A stretch of DNA of 10,227 nt from Bacteroidota bacterium (GTDB taxonomy: Bacteria; Bacteroidota; Ignavibacteria; Kapaibacteriales; Kapaibacteriaceae). Shown in pieces: positions 6,384 through 10,227 of this stretch. The stretch covers positions 24,309-34,535 of the forward strand of contig DNLG01000026.1 in assembly GCA_003488525.1 (NCBI GenBank). The letters are read 5' to 3'. Under the pieces are notes generated by a model. That model did no database searches, was not told where the DNA came from, and worked only from the letters and a program-made list of their open reading frames with translations. A program made the position numbers and the translations under genes. Within the stretch, counting starts at the first letter, position 1; every line of letters starts with the position of its first letter.

Positions 6384-6390
6384 GGGGGGA
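6384..6390 (+). promoter_or_regulatory. Ribosome binding site deciding the hydrolase start
   Basis: GGGGGGA lies 9 bases before the ATG at 6400. The upstream in-frame ATG at 6331 has only a purine run touching it and lies inside the inverted repeat, so 6400 is preferred. Confidence 0.5.
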
Positions 6391-6399
6391 AACAACGAT

Positions 6400-7344
6400 A
6401 TGTCGACCATACCGCGCCGAACGTTCGTTCAGACTGCGATCATGGCTTCTGGTGCGATCATCGCAGGGGGCTTTCCTTTGGATGCATTCGCCACCGGACA
6501 CGGCCAGGTCGTGCATCGAAAACCACGACTGGATCTGGCCATGGACAGTCCGGTCTGGGCCTGCTGGATAGGACACTCCACAGTGCTGATCAAGCTGGGG
6601 TCGACGTGGGTTCTGACCGACCCGGTCTTTTCCGACGTCGTGGGGTTGAACCTTCTGGGCCTGCGCATCGGGCCACGACGCTTAACGCCCCCTGCACTTT
6701 CGCTCGAGGAGATTCCCCGTCCGGATGTGGTGTTGATCTCCCACGCCCACATGGATCATCTGGACCTTCCTTCGCTGGAGATGCTCACCGCGCGGTGGCC
6801 GAACCAGATCGATGTGATCACCCCGTCGAACACGGCGGACCTTCTGCAGGAGTTTGCGTGGAAGTCCGTTGGTGAGCTCGACTGGTATGGCCGATCCTGC
6901 AACGCCGGTATCGATATCCGGGCCATCGAAGTCGTCCACAACGGCTGGCGCCTCCCGGGCGAGCCCTGTCGAGCGGCAGGAAATATGCGCCGCGGACGAA
7001 GCTACAATGGCTATGTGATTGAGTGGAATGGGGCGCGCGTGGTCTTTGGCGGTGACACGGCCTTCTGCCGGAGATTCGCGGAGATCGCCGGCGAGGTGGA
7101 CCTTGCCATTATGCCGATCGGATCCTACGACGGATATGAGCATCTGCACTGCACACCGGAGCAGGCGCTGGAAATGGCTGCCATGATGAGGGCCCGGTCA
7201 CTGATGCCGATTCATCACATGACGTTCAAGCAGAGTCCGGAACCGATCAACGAGCCCCTTCAAAGGCTACGGCAGCGCGCCTGTGAATACGACATGGTTC
7301 TGGCGGCCCGACTTCCCGGCAGTACGTATTCAATGCTGGGGTAG
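6400..7344 (+). CDS. Tat-exported metallo-beta-lactamase-fold hydrolase, NAPE-PLD/UlaG-like
   Basis: From the ATG at 6400 the protein has 314 residues and opens with a twin-arginine signal: IPRRTFVQ (residues 4-11), a mild hydrophobic core ([12 protein letters not shown]) and DAFA near residue 31 as the likely cleavage site. An ATG 69 bases upstream would put the RR motif too far inside. The mature part has the metallo-beta-lactamase motif SHAHMDHLD (His115, His117, Asp119, His120), His180 in VVHNGW, Asp219 in FGGDTAF and His272/His273 in MPIHHMTF. Together these are the ligands for two metals. [10 protein letters not shown] followed by TPEQALEMA matches the branch containing NAPE-hydrolysing phospholipase D and UlaG-type proteins. 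Export through Tat fits a metalloenzyme loaded with metal in the cytosol. Inference: it acts on a phosphodiester or lactone in the envelope, possibly a phospholipid. It is followed 56 bases later by rarA. Confidence 0.85.
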   Translation: MSTIPRRTFVQTAIMASGAIIAGGFPLDAFATGHGQVVHRKPRLDLAMDSPVWACWIGHSTVLIKLGSTWVLTDPVFSDVVGLNLLGLRIGPRRLTPPALSLEEIPRPDVVLISHAHMDHLDLPSLEMLTARWPNQIDVITPSNTADLLQEFAWKSVGELDWYGRSCNAGIDIRAIEVVHNGWRLPGEPCRAAGNMRRGRSYNGYVIEWNGARVVFGGDTAFCRRFAEIAGEVDLAIMPIGSYDGYEHLHCTPEQALEMAAMMRARSLMPIHHMTFKQSPEPINEPLQRLRQRACEYDMVLAARLPGSTYSMLG

Positions 7345-7400
7345 GCAGGGGGCGGCCAAGCAGAGTGTGCAGGCAAAACTCCTATGTTGCTGCCCTGTTT

Positions 7401-8717
7401 ATGGAATCACTCTTTACCGACCCTGACCAGCCTGCGGTATCTCCGCATGCGCCGTTGTCCGAGCGCATCCGACCGGCCAACCTGGATGATGTTGCCGGAC
7501 AGGAGCACTTGCTGGGTCGCGGTGCTCCCCTGCGAAGCTTTGTCGAACGGGGCGAACTCCCGTCGATGATCCTGTGGGGACCCCCGGGAACGGGCAAGAC
7601 CACGCTGGCGAATATTCTGGCTGCGTCTGTTGACGCGCACATTGAGCGGCTCTCTGCAGTTGAATCGGGCATCAAGGATCTGCGTGATGCCATGCGCCGT
7701 GCCGAGATCCAGAAGACCAAGAAGCGCCGAACGGTACTCTTCATCGATGAGATACACCGCTTCAACAAGTCTCAGCAGGATGCCCTGCTCCATGCGGTAG
7801 AGAGCGGCCTTGTCACGCTGATCGGCGCCACAACCGAGAACCCCTCCTTCGAGGTCAACTCCGCTCTGCTGTCGAGATCGCACGTATACATCCTCAAAGC
7901 CCTTCCCGATGATCAGGTTGCCACGATCGTCGAACGGGCGGTTGCCGATTTTCGATCAAGGGGCGTTGAGGTTGTGGTGGACGATATGCCGGCGCTTCTT
8001 CGGCTCTCGGGTGGTGATGCTCGCAAGGTGCTCAACGCTCTCGAAGCCGTGGTGATGATGCACCCATCCGTTGAAAGCCCCCTGCATGTAACCGCCCAGG
8101 TGCTCTCGCAGGCTCTGCAGCGAAGAGTGCTGCGCTACGACAAGCATGGCGACAATCATTACGACACCGTATCGGCCTTCATCAAATCCATGCGGGGTAG
8201 CGATCCAGATGCTGCGCTGTTGTATCTGGCTATCATGATCGATGCCGGCGAAGACCCGACGTTCATCGCAAGGCGCATGATCATCTTTGCCAGTGAGGAT
8301 ATTGGCAATGCCGACCCGGCGGCGCTTGGTGTTGCGGTGAATGTCTTTCAGGCCATCGAGCGGATCGGTATGCCGGAAGGTCGGATCATCCTCTCGCAGG
8401 GCGTCACCTACCTGGCAACGGCACCGAAGTCCAATGCCAGCTACGTCGCCATCGATGCGGCTCTTGCCCGACTTCATGAAGGGGCACCCGTGAGCATTCC
8501 GGCGCATCTGCGCAACGCCCCGACAGCCCTCATGAAGCAGCAGGGACACGGCAAGGGGTATGACTATCCTCATGCTCATCCCGAGCATTTCGTCGACGCC
8601 GACTACATGCCCGACGGGATCAAGGCAACGGTCTTCTACAGGCCCACAACCCAGGGGGCTGAGCAGGACATACGGGATCGTCATTACCGCCGCTGGCCTG
8701 ATAGAGAAGGTCTCTAA
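7401..8717 (+). CDS. rarA: Replication-associated recombination protein A (RarA/MgsA), AAA+ ATPase
   Basis: From the ATG at 7401 the protein has 438 residues, normal for RarA, and begins MESLF like its relatives. An upstream in-frame GTG at 7365 would add 12 residues of no family character. The Walker A motif GPPGTGKTT is at 60-68, Walker B with FIDEIHRF at 114-121, sensor 1 and the following loop [13 protein letters not shown] at 141-153, and the arginine finger is probably Arg159 in LLSRS. The C-terminal half carries the tetramerisation region, with the family signatures [29 protein letters not shown] and PAHLRNAPT. RarA is a tetrameric, DNA-dependent ATPase that acts at stalled replication forks and at gaps with SSB. 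The context gives no hint of a special role here. Its stop is six bases from the stop of the convergent L,D-transpeptidase gene. Confidence 0.97.
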   Translation: MESLFTDPDQPAVSPHAPLSERIRPANLDDVAGQEHLLGRGAPLRSFVERGELPSMILWGPPGTGKTTLANILAASVDAHIERLSAVESGIKDLRDAMRRAEIQKTKKRRTVLFIDEIHRFNKSQQDALLHAVESGLVTLIGATTENPSFEVNSALLSRSHVYILKALPDDQVATIVERAVADFRSRGVEVVVDDMPALLRLSGGDARKVLNALEAVVMMHPSVESPLHVTAQVLSQALQRRVLRYDKHGDNHYDTVSAFIKSMRGSDPDAALLYLAIMIDAGEDPTFIARRMIIFASEDIGNADPAALGVAVNVFQAIERIGMPEGRIILSQGVTYLATAPKSNASYVAIDAALARLHEGAPVSIPAHLRNAPTALMKQQGHGKGYDYPHAHPEHFVDADYMPDGIKATVFYRPTTQGAEQDIRDRHYRRWPDREGL

Positions 8718-8723
8718 CCGGTC

Positions 8724-9857
8724 CTACTTCTTGGGCTGTGCGGCCTTGGCCTCGGCGGCCTTCTTTGCAGCGGCCTTTTTGGCGCGCCGTTCGTTGTAGT
8801 TGATGCTCTCCAACAGTCGCACCTGAGGTCGGATCACACCCCGGGCACGCAGAACGCTGTCCGCCGTCATGTATCGCTTGATATTGCGCAGTGAACTACG
8901 GCTTTCCTTGGGGACCTGGGAGATCGGGATCAGAGCCTCTTCGACCGACATCGGATCCGTTGGCAGCTCGATGTCGACGGCGTCGTTAGACGTGAGCTCA
9001 AGCCAGGGTCCGCCCCTTCGCCGGGCAAAGTTGAACACATCAAGGATGATGACCGGCGTGCCCGACATTGGAATGTAGGTGTGACGGATGGTGTCCTTGC
9101 GGGCAACACGTACCCACCGATAGAGCCATTCAGCATCCTGAATGAACTGCCGGATACAGGAGTGTGATACCGGACGTCCAGGCATGTCGAACTGGTGAAA
9201 GGCACTACCTGCCTGGAGGTGAAAGTTCACCGTGAACGGCAGCTTCCATTCATCGTTGAGCGACGAGATTCGAAGGCGCTGGCGCCAGTACACGGCGTAG
9301 CGTCCGGGAAACGAGGGCTTGCGTTCTTCACCTGTGTTGCACGCCGCAAAGCGCACAAGTTCACCGTACTCATAACAGGCGTATGCCTGCCAGACGTTGC
9401 TCACGAGAATGACCTTCGGGATCGTATCGCCCCCTGCCCAATACTGTGGAAAGATCGAATAGGCACGAAGGTCCTGTACGATCGTATCGGGCATCACCAG
9501 CGTGTCGCCAATGCGCAGGTACTGGATGTCTTTGCGGTTGAGCAGGCGCATGACCTTATACGCGTTCGACATGCTGTCAAGGGGCGAGCATGCCCGCCGG
9601 AAACTATCGAGGACGGCACGGCTGCTCATTGCAACCCGGCGGTACCCGATCCGCGGAAAGCGCGACATCAGACTGTCACGTCGAACCTGCCGACGTTCTT
9701 CCTTGGTAGCTGACTGCTGCTCGGCTGTCTGGGTTGTCGTCTCATCGACAACCCCCAGACGGCTCTGCCAGTCCGTGTACATGAAGACCATCGACGAAAC
9801 GAAGACGATCCCGGATAGGCCGAGGAGGACGGATGGAACGAAGCGACGTCGGGGCAT
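8724..9857 (-). CDS. Membrane-anchored YkuD-type L,D-transpeptidase
   Basis: Starting at the ATG at 9855-9857 the protein has 377 residues. A TTG at 9908 in frame would add 17 residues and nearly touch the divergent gene. MPRRR followed by a hydrophobic helix (about 7-26) is a signal anchor. Residues around 98-123 (YKVMRLLNRKD, then RIGDTLVMP) resemble half of a LysM peptidoglycan-binding motif. The YkuD core runs from about 150 to 275. The catalytic region is FHQFDMPGRPVSHSCIR, giving His221, Gly227, His232, the nucleophile Cys234 and Arg236. The usual motif is SHGC followed by hydrophobic and Arg, so Ser233 replaces the glycine. The C-terminus is a lysine/alanine-rich tail (about 356-377). 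Such enzymes form 3-3 crosslinks in peptidoglycan or attach proteins to it in the periplasm. It is divergent from a glutaminyl cyclotransferase-like lipoprotein gene. Confidence 0.85.
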   Translation of the reverse strand: MPRRRFVPSVLLGLSGIVFVSSMVFMYTDWQSRLGVVDETTTQTAEQQSATKEERRQVRRDSLMSRFPRIGYRRVAMSSRAVLDSFRRACSPLDSMSNAYKVMRLLNRKDIQYLRIGDTLVMPDTIVQDLRAYSIFPQYWAGGDTIPKVILVSNVWQAYACYEYGELVRFAACNTGEERKPSFPGRYAVYWRQRLRISSLNDEWKLPFTVNFHLQAGSAFHQFDMPGRPVSHSCIRQFIQDAEWLYRWVRVARKDTIRHTYIPMSGTPVIILDVFNFARRRGGPWLELTSNDAVDIELPTDPMSVEEALIPISQVPKESRSSLRNIKRYMTADSVLRARGVIRPQVRLLESINYNERRAKKAAAKKAAEAKAAQPKK

Positions 9858-9910
9858 GGGTGCGAAAGGGTAAGAGCCGGGGACAAATCTCGCTAGATTC
9901 GTGCTCAATC
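9858..9910. promoter_or_regulatory. Divergent promoter region between transpeptidase and cyclotransferase genes
   Basis: These 53 bases must hold the start signals for both genes unless promoters lie within coding sequence. A small imperfect palindrome, AATCT-CGCT-AGATT, is at 9886-9899. TAGATT at 9894-9899 could be a -10-like element for the plus-strand gene, but no matching upstream element is clear. Neither gene shows a good Shine-Dalgarno site. Confidence 0.35.
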
Positions 9911-10227
9911 ATGAAAACCCGCTCGCTTTCTCTTAGCATTATCTGTGCCATGCTCATCGGCTGCTCAACGGAGAAGCCGGCAGAAGAGCCCAAGCCCATA
10001 GCCGAAGCGCCGGCACCCGTTGCTGCGCCGGTCCGACAGTACAGCTTCAGCGTGGTCGAGACGTACCCGCATGATGTGAACGCCTTCACGCAGGGTCTCG
10101 TCGTGAACAACGGCGCATTCCTCGAAAGCACCGGTCAATATGGCTTCTCAAGTCTGCGTCGCGTAAGCATTCGCACCGGCAGGGTCAGCCGTCTGGAGAA
10201 GATCGATGCACGGTACTTTGCCGAAGG
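9911..10227 (+). CDS. Glutaminyl cyclotransferase-like lipoprotein, N-terminal part (cut by right edge)
   Basis: The reading frame is open from the ATG at 9911 to the window edge, giving 105 residues. Residues 1-17 are a lipoprotein signal with the lipobox LIGC, placing the lipidated cysteine at residue 18. A flexible linker rich in proline, alanine and glutamate (about 20-42) follows. From about residue 46 the sequence matches the start of the bacterial and plant-type glutamine cyclotransferase beta-propeller: VVETYPHDVNAFTQGL, then FLESTGQYGFSSLRRV. These enzymes convert N-terminal glutamine to pyroglutamate and release ammonia, which protects exported proteins from aminopeptidases. The catalytic residues and most propeller blades lie outside the window. 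As a periplasmic lipoprotein it would act on exported proteins with N-terminal Gln after signal cleavage. The start is divergent from the L,D-transpeptidase gene. Confidence 0.88.
   Translation, partial: MKTRSLSLSIICAMLIGCSTEKPAEEPKPIAEAPAPVAAPVRQYSFSVVETYPHDVNAFTQGLVVNNGAFLESTGQYGFSSLRRVSIRTGRVSRLEKIDARYFAE

Noticed and set aside
6331..6399. Earlier ATG for the Tat-exported hydrolase
   Set aside because: It would leave a 23-residue leader before the twin-arginine motif and lies in the inverted repeat; the ATG at 6400 has a spaced ribosome binding site.
6258..6875. A 205-codon plus-strand frame across the divergent region and the hydrolase
   Set aside because: It overlaps the metal-binding hydrolase in another frame, and its product is rich in Gly, Arg, Ser and Pro with no recognisable fold.
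7956..8684. A 242-codon open frame on the minus strand inside rarA
   Set aside because: It is antisense to a highly conserved region of rarA, and its translation is low in family-like patterns; long antisense frames are common in GC-rich genes.
9858..9908. TTG-initiated 17-residue extension of the L,D-transpeptidase
   Set aside because: It would put the start two bases from the divergent gene's ATG and place extra polar residues before a good signal anchor; the internal ATG at 9857 explains the protein better.
1..10227. Possible CRISPR, tRNA, insertion sequence or prophage signal
   Set aside because: No spaced direct repeats, no cloverleaf-like segments, no transposase or integrase motifs and no terminal inverted repeats were seen on either strand.

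Overview
This window is gene-dense chromosomal DNA, moderately GC-rich by eye. It carries eleven genes: nine complete and one truncated at each edge. The longest stretch between likely coding starts is 110 bases, so no long non-coding stretch exists. I see no tRNA, rRNA, CRISPR array, insertion sequence, phage gene or convincing intrinsic terminator. The organism looks like a Gram-negative didermic bacterium: there is an outer-membrane barrel, several lipoproteins with clear lipoboxes, a BamE/SmpA-like lipoprotein and a twin-arginine substrate. Shine-Dalgarno sites are patchy. The gene content would fit the Bacteroidota/Chlorobiota side of the tree (for example an Ignavibacteria- or Kapabacteria-like lineage), but this is an inference from general flavour, not proven by any marker here.

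Layout, left to right. (1) Positions 1-1495 hold two divergent metallopeptidase genes, a truncated M42-like aminopeptidase on the minus strand and a complete M16 zinc peptidase on the plus strand. They share a 53-base intergenic region with an interrupted dyad. (2) Positions 1481-3636, minus strand, hold a NYN-domain nuclease-like protein fused to a C-terminal cold-shock domain. It is followed 14 bases later by a methionine/kynurenine-type aminotransferase whose 3' end overlaps the M16 gene by 15 bases. (3) Positions 3708-6289, minus strand, hold a tight four-gene envelope cluster: an outer-membrane barrel protein, a BamE/SmpA-like lipoprotein, a second lipoprotein of unknown function and an exported ankyrin-repeat protein. 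The last three are separated by only 2 and 4 bases. (4) Positions 6290-6399 are a divergent control region with a perfect 10-base inverted repeat. (5) Positions 6400-8717, plus strand, hold a Tat-exported metallo-beta-lactamase-fold hydrolase (NAPE-PLD/UlaG-like) and rarA, the AAA+ replication-associated recombination ATPase. (6) Positions 8724-9857, minus strand, hold a membrane-anchored YkuD-type L,D-transpeptidase with a variant active-site motif. It is divergent from a truncated glutaminyl cyclotransferase-like lipoprotein that runs off the right edge.

The common thread is the cell envelope: at least seven of the eleven products are exported or membrane-anchored. The best candidate for something undescribed is the four-gene envelope operon with its dyad-bearing divergent promoter. 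The second is the NYN plus cold-shock fusion, an apparent single-chain RNA-binding nuclease. Functions of both are inferences from motifs read by eye.
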